A DNA stretch of 64,000 nt from Cyanoderma ruficeps (taxonomy: Eukaryota; Chordata; Aves; Passeriformes; Timaliidae), in contig VZDJ01007749.1 in the NCBI GenBank assembly GCA_008694505.1, positions 8,216,100 to 8,280,099 on the forward strand, given 5' to 3'. Made by a program: the position numbers and the translations under genes. The notes beneath the pieces were generated by a model, which was not told the origin of the DNA, searched no databases, and saw only the letters and a list, made by a program, of their open reading frames with translations. Of this stretch, positions 1 through 12,500 are shown one piece after another; position 1 is the stretch's first letter; each line of letters starts with the position of its first letter.

Positions 1-1211
1 ACTAGACAGGCAACATCCTAGAGTTACCATTTGAGTTTACTGCAGTTAACTACAACATTTGTTTTGCATTGTCTCCTTATGCCATCTACTTTCTGCTAAT
101 CTTCTAGTTAAAACCATGGTTTGTTGGTTTTGGTTTTTTTTTTCTTCCCTGGAAGATAGGGCTGCCTCCTCTGTTCTGATAGGAAGGAATTTCTTCCCTT
201 CAAGTGCTGCAGTTGTTGCTCAAGAGCTATCATAACACTAAGCACTTAGTGGCCTTAGGTCAAAATTTTTGATGGAACATTACAAGTCTGTTTAGGTTTT
301 CCTTAATGCCTGTGTGCTCCTTAAGGACCACTTCAAAGTCTGTTACTGGGAATGAGTGACAAAATCTCCAGGTGCCTTAGCCAACAAGGTGTTTCTTTGT
401 AGGTGTTTTTTTACTGCCCTGTCCAACAGGATATTAAATGCTGCAGAGGGAAACAGGAGTACATGCCACACCAAAAAGAAACTTCTCAAATGGAGAAGGG
501 TTGAAAAGTTTTGGCAGTGGAGCAGAAGGTCACATGGAAGTGAAAATCATTTTGGAATGCAGTTATTTTGCTTTTGTGATGTGCCTTTCCCTGATAAAAG
601 AAGGGAGACAGTTGTAATACTCTACCTTGGTTTAAGCTTGAAATAGTCTTCCTTTAAAAATGTAAATCTCAATATGAGTTCACTTTTCCCTTTAAAAGAG
701 GACAAACACCAGCAAACAAGTCTGAATCCTGGCAGACATGAAAGTTGAGTTTGTATATCCCCTCTGCTAACAAAGTTGAGTACAGAGGGGATAACTGCAG
801 GCTTCTAAATGTCTTAAGATAGTATTTGAAATATAGCTGTTTTAACACTGAGCAGAACAAATGTTGATTTACAGTTTCATTTTCAGTTGCATCATTGTGA
901 TGTAATGAATCACAGTGATGTAACAACCTCAGGTGAACAGAGTATAGCATGCTAAGCCGAAACACCATTTGTGTGCTATAAATATTCTTAGACAATGCTA
1001 ACTGATTTTGAGCTACAGGAAGGAAGTACCTCTGTTCTGGCATAAGAGAAGGTGCTGAAGTCCCTACACATGATTAAGATCGGTCACTTAGCATCAATTA
1101 GTCAATTGCAATTAGTTACTACTAATGGGTTTTGCATCCAGCCTTCATTGTAGACCCTACCTGCTAATAGGAACAGATTAGTGGCTCAGCTAGGGAGGCC
1201 AGGGGCCCCAG

Positions 1212-1243
1212 TTCTTAATAATCATTTAATTTATTATTAAGAA
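1212..1243. repeat. short perfect inverted repeat
   Basis: TTCTTAATAAT at 1212-1222 and ATTATTAAGAA at 1233-1243 are perfect 11-base inverted arms around a 10-base AT-rich spacer. In AT-rich DNA this can arise by chance. No flanking target duplication was seen. Confidence 0.6.
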
Positions 1244-3230
1244 TAGTAGGTTTATGGTAGTATTATGTAGATGCTACAAGAGTACGAAGGGAGCCAGCTA
1301 AATCTCAGTAACTTAGTTCCGGACCTTCAAAGTCAGTCAACTGCTGCGAGTTACAGAAGCAAGATCATGCCTTTGCTGTGCCATGAACTTACTTTCAAAT
1401 CTATCATGCATACACACCTTTAGGTTTAATTGTCTTGTTTTCAATATGTAGTGTATTTTGGGTTGAAGAAGCTATTTCTCATAGGATATATTGACAGGAC
1501 TTCCTAAATTCATTCCAATTTTAAGTCAGGTTTTGAGATGTTCATGATGAAAATACATTTGTCGTTTCTGCATGACTTGTAGTTCTTCTTCTTGATTTGG
1601 TTATAATACTGGTTGCTTATCTCAAAATTCTACAAAATGTCCAAAGTTTATCCTGAACCATGTCAGACACTTAAACTTGTAAGTGGGTAAGGTTGGCATA
1701 AAGATGTTTCCTAACCAAGGCTGAGACTTGTCCAGGACTTTGCTGCATGTTGTACTCATGAATATAAATTAGCTTGTGCTGGGGAAGGCATGAGGGAACA
1801 TGAAGATGGGATCAGGGCAGAAAGATGGCAGAGAGTGTCACAGTGCTGGTGTGTAGAGAAGGACCCACTGGTCAAGCTGAGCATGAAGGGATGCCATGGT
1901 TACTAAACAGTGCTTTGCAACTTGCTTGGAGGCAGTTTCTGACAGGTGGCTTTGCTACTGCCTGTGATTTCAGAAGCTGAGTCTGTGAAGCCAAATCAGA
2001 CCATCTCCCAGCTGCCCTTTTCATCTTCTGTGGTGGAGTCCAGCTTTCTGTTTCTGTCTCCTTTGATGTTCAGTCCTGGACAGCTTTGTATTTTCTTGTG
2101 TTTTGTGGTGTCTTTGGACACTGCTATTTCTTACCCTTTTTTTCATCAAGAAGTTTCTTAAAGGGAAAGTTGTGTTGCATTTCTTCCTTAGAAATACAAC
2201 AGAGAATTGCTTTTATTTTGAATATTCTTTTATTTGGATATTAGGATCATCTCCAATGTTCATTTGCTGTTTCTGGATAACCTTTAGTGTTTATCTTAGG
2301 AGGGTGTTAAAAGAATCAAGGCTTCATTACGTGTTTACTTACCTTAGAAGTCCTTCCAGTTAGGAAAGGTTGTTTTACTTCCCTGTGCTTTGCTACTGAC
2401 TCTGTTTTCAAACTGTGCCATTAGATCTCCTTAACAATGAGAAACTTGTTATCTAAAGCTACCCCAAAGTTAGGAGGGATGGCAGTGAATGACAGTGTTG
2501 GTCCTCTGAACATGAATCTAGAAATAGTAATAGCAGTGGTAATAAGGTGCTAAGGGGTAAACATTGTAAATTTTCTCAAAGAATGACACCATTCAGAAAG
2601 CACCCTGAGGGAAACCTCCATATCTAGAAGTCTTCAAGAATTTTTTGCAGAATGATCACTCCTTGCCCCCGCATATCTTCCCTTTCTGATAAGCTTTAAC
2701 TGCAGATACCTGTATTAGTTTGGCCTTCATCTTGAGCTGAACAAGATGTTCTGCTTCTTCGGTACATTCCTGATGTGGACAGACTAGGAACATAGGACCA
2801 GCAAATAATTTTTGATTGAGTGGTTTTGAGCCAGATGTTAGATGGAAGGAATACCTGTGCCCTGAGCCATTGCCCACCTGGTTCTCCACCTGGCCAGATA
2901 GACCTGATGCAGAAGCACAGCATTTTAAGAGATGGACAGTTAATTGCTTTGTTCCTAAGGATATATTTTGTGTAAGCTTTTAAAAATATAACAGATTTTT
3001 ATATCCACTACACAGTAGTAGCTATCCATTCAAATGAATTTCATGCATAAAATCGAACAGCAGGTGAAATATTTGTAAAAGTTTTTCTTTCATATCTCTT
3101 TGTTGTGCGTGAAACAGTGCTAGTAATTGGACATTCACAAAATAGTTAGGATGCCACTGAATGAAACATGTCAATTCAGGTTTGGCCCGAAATGTTCTGG
3201 ACACAGATGCAAACATATGCCACTGATTGC

Positions 3231-3252
3231 AAAAAAAAAAAAAAAAAAAAAA
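3231..3252 (+). repeat. poly(A) tract, 22 A
   Basis: This is an uninterrupted run of 22 A followed by TTAATTTATTTC. It could be a mononucleotide microsatellite or the decayed tail of a retrotransposed copy. The 200 bases upstream show no family I recognise, so I leave it as simple sequence. Confidence 0.8.
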
Positions 3253-3589
3253 TTAATTTATTTCTTGTTTGGATAAGGAAGCTGAAGCTGTGATTCACAT
3301 GTTTCTGAACTGAGTGCACTGGGATGGGATAACCATCTGTCCTGAAAGGGAGATGCTTGGCTGTATGTGCCTACTGATGGTAACAGAGGGTACTGGCTAG
3401 CAGTCTTATTGAAGCAGTTGCCAGAGGTTTAAGAGTACACAAGTAAAAATGAGTTTAAATGACCATTTTTAAGGGGCTTCTGAAGCTTTTAAAGAAAATG
3501 CAGTGTTTGTGAGTGCTTCAAGTTTCTTATTTCAAGCTAAGCTTACCAATTTAATTTTAATCCCTTTCAAACGCCTTGGTCATGCTTTG

Positions 3590-3800
3590 AAGATAGCAAA
3601 CCGCCCCCTCAAGCTCTGAAGCTGAGCACTGGCCCTTTTTGTTTCCACAAGCCGAAAATAAAGTGTTCGCATGAGCTCATTTACAGAGAGTAGAGTTGGC
3701 AGCCTTATCAGGAGAGGGGAGAAGAGCTCTGAAGATGAAAAGCTATCGCTGTGACAGAAGTCTTTATTAGGTTGGGCAGTAACAGAACGTAGTGTACACG
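3590..3800. promoter_or_regulatory. candidate conserved non-coding block (weak)
   Basis: The block is less AT-rich than its surroundings and holds several CpGs (AACGCC, ACCGCC, GCCGAA, TTCGCA, ATCGCT, AACGTA) where the flanking kilobase has few. There is no repeat signature and no usable open frame. Calling it regulatory is inference from composition only. Confidence 0.2.
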
Positions 3801-6800
3801 GGATAAAGTGATGGCTACCTAGAGCATTTAGGGAAAACCAGAAGAGTAATAATGTTTTATGTTGTTCTTAGACTGGCTTCTTTGGTGATCCCTCTGGCCT
3901 AGGGATGTTTGGAGTGGAAAAGGGGACTATGTAAACAGAATACTGTCTGTACCATCTACATCCTCTGCTGGTTAGAAAAAAGAGTGAGTCAGAAAAAGGA
4001 AAAGTAAAGATCAGTCATTGTGTAGTTTCATAATTACTCAGCATTGCCTGTTGTAGCAGCCCTCTGCTATAGACTTTTCGAGGAGAGAGACTTTGATTGA
4101 AAATCCCTTTATCGAGTTTCTCACATATGTCAAATCCCATTTACAACAAATATTTCTGTTGAAATTCAGGTATTTCAGGACAAATTTTATATAAGGCAGA
4201 TGATACACAAGACCAGCTTTATACTGATAATAAAGTTTAATTCCACTAATCTTCCAGTCATTGACAACCTGTGTGGCTTGTTGGTTTTACATCAGAATTT
4301 TTCCTGTTCATTTGCTAGATTTCCTTCTTCATTAAAGATTGTGTCCTCTTGCTAACCCAGAATTAAAGTCAAGACAACATTTTGTAGGTAGCCTTCATAG
4401 CCTAAACCCATTAGAATTAGTGGTATGTTAGCTAAAAGAAAAAAAAATGGATAACTACTTGTTTCTGTGATTCTTACAAATTTCACAGCTGGTATGAAAT
4501 TCAAAGAGAGCCCTGTATTGCTTTTATGGGTATCTCTGTCCCCCAGTAAAAGCAGAAAAACCCTTTACTCGAAGTTTTGAATTGCCTTCTTTAATGCTTT
4601 TAAACAATAGACCCATTTCTTCATTTAATTAAAACAGTAAAAGTTGTGACTCCACCATACAGATTGACAGAGGACTGTAATTGATTTTGTTCATTTCTTT
4701 TTTTTTAATCACAATTAACAATAAAACACAGTTCATTCTGCTGGAGAAGTAACTGAGTAAAAAACAATGAAAAAGAAAGATAAATGGCAGTAATAATGCT
4801 TACATTAATTAGGAGGGTATGTTGGATATTATGCTGGAAGAACTGTGCAATTGGGCTTTTAGTGGCATGGGAGATGGAATTGCAGTTTTCTCTGAGTAAG
4901 GACTGCAGGCATTTGTTCATCAAGAAAACTGTGTAAAATTGCCGGATTCTAATAACAGGTCTTTGTGCAATGATATCTAAGTGTGTCCTCTGGTAAACTG
5001 TTCCATATTAAAAAATAAAGTGATGTAAAACCTCCTCTTGAAAGACAAACTTACCAACTTTTTCCTGGGCTGTGTCAAGTACTCCTATTTGGGTGGAAGA
5101 AAAAGCGCCAATATTTATTGGTCTTACATCCAAATTAAATTTTTGTAGGTTTTTCAACAGTTGTACATCAAAACTGAAAGGGAGGGAAGGAGAACATGTC
5201 CACAATCCAACAGACTTTTTATATGAAGTTTTTGCACCTTTACAATAGTTTTGTTCCTTCACTGTGCTTACTTTCTTGCTGATCAGTATTTAGTCTGCTT
5301 CCTCGCATTAATAATGTAAGTCGAAACTAGCACTAAATAACCCACCTTTTTTTCTTTTTCTTTTTCTTTTTTTTTTTGTATCTATTGATGAATGAAAAAG
5401 ACATGAAGGAATTCTTTGTCTCGCCCTAGCTATTCTCAGTGGAGGAATTACTAGTCTAGCCATTGATCTTTGCCATTGGCAGGATTGACTGTGTTGCAAT
5501 TGCATGTAATCAGATACATTTTCTGTCCTCATTTCCAAACTGATGTAGTTTTACACTTCTTAAAATCAAATAATATGCATTTACCAGTTTGACATTGTAC
5601 TTCTGTGAATCACCGTTTGTTTCTGGATTCACGACATCTGAGAAGTATCTAGAAAGTGTTTGATTATGGCCCAGTTCAGCAACAGTAGTCTGAGATGAGC
5701 GGGTAAATCTCTCTGTGAGTAGCTTTGGTTCCTGAAGCTGCCAGCACGGGCAAAATTCTTCACTGGTGCTTCAGACCCCGTGTGCAAAACAGTTAACCTG
5801 CTTGTTTGTTTGTTACTGTTGTGAAGTACATTCCCGGTAGAAACTTTTATTTTCAATTCCCTTTTAAAGCTCAGCCGACTGAGCCTCCCTTTCTTATGCA
5901 CATGCTGCCAGGAAGGATTGTCTCTAGATAAATTATGCCCTCTCTTTCTTAAACAAGATTAAAGAGCTTCTCCGGCTGTTAAGTATCCAGCACTTGAAAT
6001 CCCAGTCTGTTCAGTTCACTGTGGCATTTGCCAACTGTGTGGAGTTTTGATGAGGATTGTATACCTTAGTGGTACAATGCACAACATGGTTTAAGAAATG
6101 TAAAGTGTAGAGGGCATTTTTTTGATGTTTAGCACAAAGATGAAAATCCATTCCTCAGAGCAGAATCTACAGAATGGGACAAATGAAAAACTAGCGTATG
6201 AAAAGCTTTTTTATTCTGTCTTACATATTTATGTAACTACAAGGAGAGTTTCCTCATCTTTTAATTAAATAGGTTTAAAAATGAAAAAGCCTGTCCAGAG
6301 GATTTAAAACTTATTTTGATGCTGTTTTGGGGAAATGATGTTGAATAAAAAATGGGCTACACTGATTCAGATGTGGGGAAGGTGCCAGTCAAAATCACAG
6401 AATTATGACTGTCAATTTATTTGAGGTTTAGGAATTTTTTGGATGTGGAATTAGGCATCTTCGGTCTGTGGAAGTTATACAAAAATTTACTCTGAATGTA
6501 AAAAAGTTGTAAATATAAATTTTGCATTCTTTCTTTTTTTTTTGTGGGCTCATAATCTTAATTTAAAGATCTAGTTATAACTAAAATTCTGCTGGGTTGA
6601 TGGATTTCCTGTTGATCTAACTACAAGTTAACCTAATTTCAAGAAATATGCAAATATCATCACTGAGAGAACAGTAGTCCCCACAAAAATTTGGCACAAA
6701 GTAGAGATGTTTATTACGCTTCCACTCTTTGTGGATAGTTTGAAAAGAAGATGGCAGAGCAATCTAAAAGGAAAAGCACAGGCTGGAGAGAATAATAAAG

Positions 6801-9404
6801 AGGTATCAATCCACCACACCATCTCTGACACAATGGCATGACAAGTGGAAAATAACTCTGTAAAATAGGGAAAAGGCAGTAAAAAATGAATTGTGTTACA
6901 GTTTCTAAAACCTGCCTCAATTCAAGAAACAAATGCTCCTAAGCAGTGCCAAGGTGTAAGATTTTCACATAAATCTCACATGTCAGCAAATGGGAAACAT
7001 GTAAAACCCTAAGAAACAGTGTCAGAAAATACCAGATTTGTTAAGACCATTGAGATCACAGATTTAAGAATGTCCCATGGCCAATCCCAAAGGCCTCCCT
7101 CATTGGATCCACCCTCAGTGTCATGTGTTTTGATTTTCTCCAATAAACAATATTCCCAGAAAACATAATGATCTTTCCTATAACTGATGTAGAATTTTGC
7201 TGCATATAAACATAATTAGAGGTATTTTCTTCGATGGTCAATTCCTTCCCTTTCTCTAGGTTTAATTAAGTTAATGCTTCAAAGAAGAGCACTTGAATCA
7301 ATTCCCTTTGAAAACACAGGCAAGATCTTATTCCTGTTATGTCACTTTAGAATTATGCAATAAAATGTACTTTCTTGGTTCAGATTTATCTACATGTTTG
7401 TGCACTATTCTTCTGAATATATCTAGTCCAGATTAAAATTAGTAGAAAAAAAACTTGAACATCTAAAAATGGGTCCAAATTTGCCCTCAGGATCAAAACA
7501 TTTTGAAACAAATGAACACATTGCAGAAGGAGGTTCTGATCCAAAGTAAAGGTTCTGAGGTCAAGGAGAGGGAGAGAAGAAAGGAAGAAACAAGTTTGTT
7601 TCGTTTAAATAACAGTCCTAGGTACAATTTTGGGTCTTGTGAGAGTAATGTGGAGATGCAATGCTGGGCAGAATCTAAATGTGGAAAACTGAACCGCAGA
7701 GAGATTTTATTTGCCAACAGGTCTCCACGTTTTCACTTACTGTGTTTAGTTTCGTGTATTTATATTAATGGATTGCCTGTGTAAGGCAGGATGAAAGAGT
7801 GAGTAAGAAATTTTGACTCTTAGCTTGTGTTAGTCATTAACCAATGCAGTGTCATTGGTTTGAGTTACACTGTGCTGTTCAAAGCACACACAGCCTTTAG
7901 TGATCATTCTCTGAAGAGTTCCTGCTGGAGAAAGAAAAGTGTACTCACTGCAGGCCAGCATGGCTCTTGTCATCTCCTTTTCCTTTAAACCTGTGTCTGT
8001 TCTCCTGATCACAGAGTGACAGCAATGACATTTTCTTCATAAGCAGTTCACAGAACCCAGGGACTGAATTGTACAAATTGTACACACGCTTCCTCAAGTT
8101 GCTCAAAACCTGTCCTAGAAAGAGTATTACGCACATTTGTTCATTTTGAGAGTGCTAGTTATAAATATCTTGAAATACTCTTCTAGGTGTCTATTTGTGG
8201 GTTTGTTTCATTAAGTTACTTTGTACATAACCTGTCATCTTTTTATTCAGTGAATTCTACTCTTGAGTCTTACTGTCTTTTAACTTGGGTATCACATTCT
8301 GTAGGAATGTATAGTGATATGTTTAAAGGAAAAAAGAAATAAAGAATGGAAGAGTCCAAAGTATGTGTGTTAATGGAAGGAAGAGATCTTTGGAACATAA
8401 GGCAGAAAACTTTGAAAGGAACACAGTATTTGGAAAAAAATACAAAGTCAATGAAAGTAAACTCTTTGCTCTTCTCACGCTTAGAACTAGCTCTGGAGAA
8501 ACGTGCAGCCTTCAGTAGAGCTGTAATAGATTTGCGATGCATTGAGTGAGAAGACCTTGGTCTCCTGTTTGGTAAATATCCTTTTCTTGGCCTCTAGAAA
8601 AACAAAATATGTCTGTGTTTAGCATTGCTCATGGTGAATAATCCCATTGACCTCTGCATTCAGAAGGAGGCTAGGTGTGTATCAATTTAAATAGACTTGT
8701 TTGTCAGGAATTATTGACATAGAACTATTTTAATTTTTTTTAAAAAAATTCTGTGTCGGTTAAAATTCTATGTAAAAATAATTTATGAGGAAATTTTATG
8801 CTTTATTTCCTCTTTTAAATAATGCTCATGTAATTATGTCGCCCAATTACTTGTATTAACATACCCTTGTACACTGTACAGGTTTGCTTCATAGCAGCTG
8901 CCATTACAATTTAAAGAAAAATGTTCTCCACAGGCAAGCATCTTTTATATAAAGGCATTTTTAACAGAGAGGAATTGTTTCTTGTGTAAAAGAATAATTC
9001 TTGTAACAAAAATTGTTGACCTTTTTTCTCTTTCTTTTTGTTTTGTTAATTTAGCCTGGCTGAAATTACATACATATTCATGTATTTTAATAAGAACAAG
9101 GCATTACTCTTGGATATTTTCCATAAATTTGTTCTCATAAGCAATTTGATAGACATCTACTATAAGTGTAATGGGGGAAGTTTACAGTAAATCAGTCTGC
9201 TTGGTTTAGAAAACTAGAATTTATTAACCCATTTCCCAAAGGCCCAGTGTTGCCTATGAGATTAGAAGAAAATTTTCACTGTTTCTGTTTTAGAGCAGGG
9301 GCACTTTATAATGAGACTATATCGTCTAATTGTTTAAAAATTTATTGTGTTTTATGGAAGTGAAATCAATTTACCTCGTGCTATTATTTGTTTGTAAGAT
9401 TAAA

Positions 9405-9550
9405 GGCAGTCAGAAAGTCTGAGCACGTTTGCATTTAGGTTTTTCAGCTGGGATTTTCTGCATCGGCTCTGATCCGTTCCTGTTGCTAACCACGAAAGCA
9501 CTGTCGATCTGCTGGTTAACCAATATGCTTCTGTATGGAAAGCTCCTAGC
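9405..9550. promoter_or_regulatory. candidate conserved non-coding element
   Basis: Five CpGs fall within about 90 bases (CACG, ATCGG, TCCG, CACG, GTCG) inside an otherwise CpG-poor intron. GGTTAACC, the palindromic HNF1-like half-site word, occurs near 9513, and a related TTGCTAACC word lies upstream at about 9483. The block has no coding potential. Function is inferred, not shown. Confidence 0.3.
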
Positions 9551-12500
9551 AGTAGTGCCAGGGAAGTGGTATCACTAATAAACCTTCCACTAATTGCTCA
9601 AGTAGTACCTCAAGATGAGACAGAGAGGCCAGAAGCAGGGTAACTGTCACTCCAGTGTGTCAGGCAGAATGTCAGGTTGTGAGGCTGGCAGGGTGTGTGA
9701 GCTGAGGTATAAATCACTCACACTCAGGGCATGAATGAAGTGCTAAGCATGTTTGGGAGAACACTTAAAATTCAAAACTGAGTTAGGGTTTTTTTTTTTT
9801 TTCCATTTGTGGCAGCAAGACTTTTTACCTCTTAACTCCTTGTGTGTCATTTTCTTTTACATTGCTTTATGAAGAAGAAACACAAATATATACACTTTTT
9901 ATGGGAATTGTAAAAAAATTAATCTTTTGTTCTTTTCACACACTTTAGCTGATATCACCAGATATTATCTTAATATTTATATATATACAGTAATATCTCA
10001 GTAATATTTTTGTGTTAAGGGAAAAGAAGTGAACATCAGAAGATTAGCAAAATAGTATACATCTTTTAATCTTGCCATGTTCCATCACATCTGATAATTT
10101 TACATACTTTATATATCTACCCATATAATTCAGTTGAAGGACTGGAGCCTACTCTTGTAAAATTGAATAAATTAAAAAATTTATTCCCTATTTTGTTCCT
10201 CACTTAACCTTAGCATCAGAACTTGATCAATTAATTTTTATGGTTTTCTGCTCAGTTTCATTTTCTGATTCTCATGTATGCACAATTCTTTGATAACAGT
10301 ATTAGTGGAAGAACAGGGGAAATGTTATATACAAACAAAGGAAAAGGCATTGCTTCAGTACTCTGGAAAATGTTTGCACTGTGGGTGGGATCATGGTCGT
10401 CCCTTAAAGGCCATTTGTAAAATCTCTTCCTGGCAAGGCCATTTGGAATGTTTTTACCTGCCACCTCCAGAAACCATAATATATGCAGAGCATGTCTCTC
10501 CTTTTTTTGTTTCCATCTTTAAAAGGAATGCTGCAATACTAATAGGAAAAAATTCCACCGCATTGACGTTTTACGTAATTTTCTTTATTTGACTCTGTTA
10601 TGTCTCAATTTGATGCCCCTCTAGCCACTACATTTTGAAGTTTTTGTTGCTGAACAGTCTTCACTTTAACACACTGAAAATAATTAAACAAAAAACTTAT
10701 AATTTTTGATCCACATTACAATTTTCAGGCAGAAGCAACACTGAACATGAAGGTGCTGTGATGTGCTATGTCAGTGCCTTCCAGTCCGAACATACTAACC
10801 CAGATCACTGGGTTTTCCCCCTACCTAAATAACAGACAAGGACTGTACTTTTTAAAATAAGCAACTGCTCAGACAGATTGGAAAGGAGGTAGAAACCAGG
10901 AATTTCAGATACCTGACAATCATAAAATGTGCCCATCTGAACTATGTACCCATATAAGCCACTGTTGAACTTTACTCTTGTAGCAGACAGAATTCTAAGA
11001 AACAGAAAGTTGCAGTGCATGGGTGGGAAGTGCAAAGTACAGAAAAGCCCTGTCATTTGCCAAAGACATCTGAAACTAGTAATATAAAATCTTTTATCTT
11101 GAGGTTAGTATTATCTTGTAGTTGTACTGCAAGATTACTTTGGGACTCCAAATGAAACCCTGCTGTGTAAATCCTATCTAGTCTTGAAAAACATGTGCAA
11201 ACAAAATAACAGTACAGAAAGCAAAATGCTCATGGCTGCAGAAAGCCAAAAAGTGAGAATATCTACCACTATTTTCCAAGTCAAACCCATATTTTCATAT
11301 CAAATGTGTGCATGGGTTTAAAAGTTAGCCCTTTTTTGTATCAGACTGGTGTATGTACTTATTAAATTACTTCAGATATTTTACATTTCCATTTAGGAAA
11401 CGTTCCTAGTGTTTCCATTGCAGTCTTCCGTGTAAGTCAAATTGACAAAGTACACTTATAAACTTACTCTTACAAATCATGATAAGACATAATTAATGCT
11501 CCTAAAAATCTGTTAGCTGCAAACAGAAGCTGGGCAAGGTGTAAGGCTCTCGGGCTGTTCTGCTGTTGTGCCCCCTGCTCTAGATCCTGTAGAGCCATCA
11601 AATAGCATGCAGAAGACAGAGAGAAGTCCAGAATTCTGCCATACCTTTTGAGGAAGCTTGAAGGATCAAGTTCGAAATGGATGCAGTTCCACAAATGATT
11701 ATGTTACTCTTTAAAAGAATAAAGAAAAAGCAGGGAAGAATTGCAGTGTTTCACCAAAAGAAATACAGCTCATAATTACTTAATACATAAATTTGAGAAA
11801 AATGGTAGAGATAGGGTTGTTATGGGTGTACTAAAAGAAAAGACAATATCAAAATTATGTTTTCATGAATAAGCCTTAGAGAAATCCAAATTTTTGTGAT
11901 AAAAATAGGTATTTGCACTGAGGCCAGTTTAGGCTCAAGTGGCATTATAAAGCCGTCTTAGCAGTAAGGGTAAATCTCAGTTAATTTGCCAGGTGAGTGC
12001 AATGTGGAAAGTAAATTTTGCTTGTCGTACTCTTGCACAGGTCGTCACAGAATGGCTGCTCCATGAGGAGGATGAAAAAGATTTTGTCCTTAAGGCGGCA
12101 AAAAATAGTCTAATAAAGCAGAAAGAAAACCAGAGTTAGGGATCATATTTGTTAGGGTAAAAAAGTTAATGTTTCATTGAATTTTACGTCTGTTTTAAGG
12201 CTCTAGTATGATGAACCATCCTTTAGTTTTCTCTGATTCTGTTCCAGCAGAATGAAATCACTTCCTGCAGGTAGAAGTCCAAATTCTCAGCAGTCCCAGT
12301 AGAGCCGATATTATTTTGTATAACTGTTTCAACTCACACTATTAAGAACTTCCTGTGATTTCTGGATCACAGATTAATTCCAGAATCCGACATCCTCCAA
12401 GTCACTAACTGAAATATTGTGAGACTGCACATTATTGTATCTGAAAAGGGTATTGAGATCTTGTTCATGCTGCTGGTACTTCACAGTCCGATTATTGTAA

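Noticed and set aside
2656..2889. 77-codon minus-strand frame that looks protein-like in composition
   Set aside because: No recognisable family and overlapped by another frame of similar length. Insufficient evidence.
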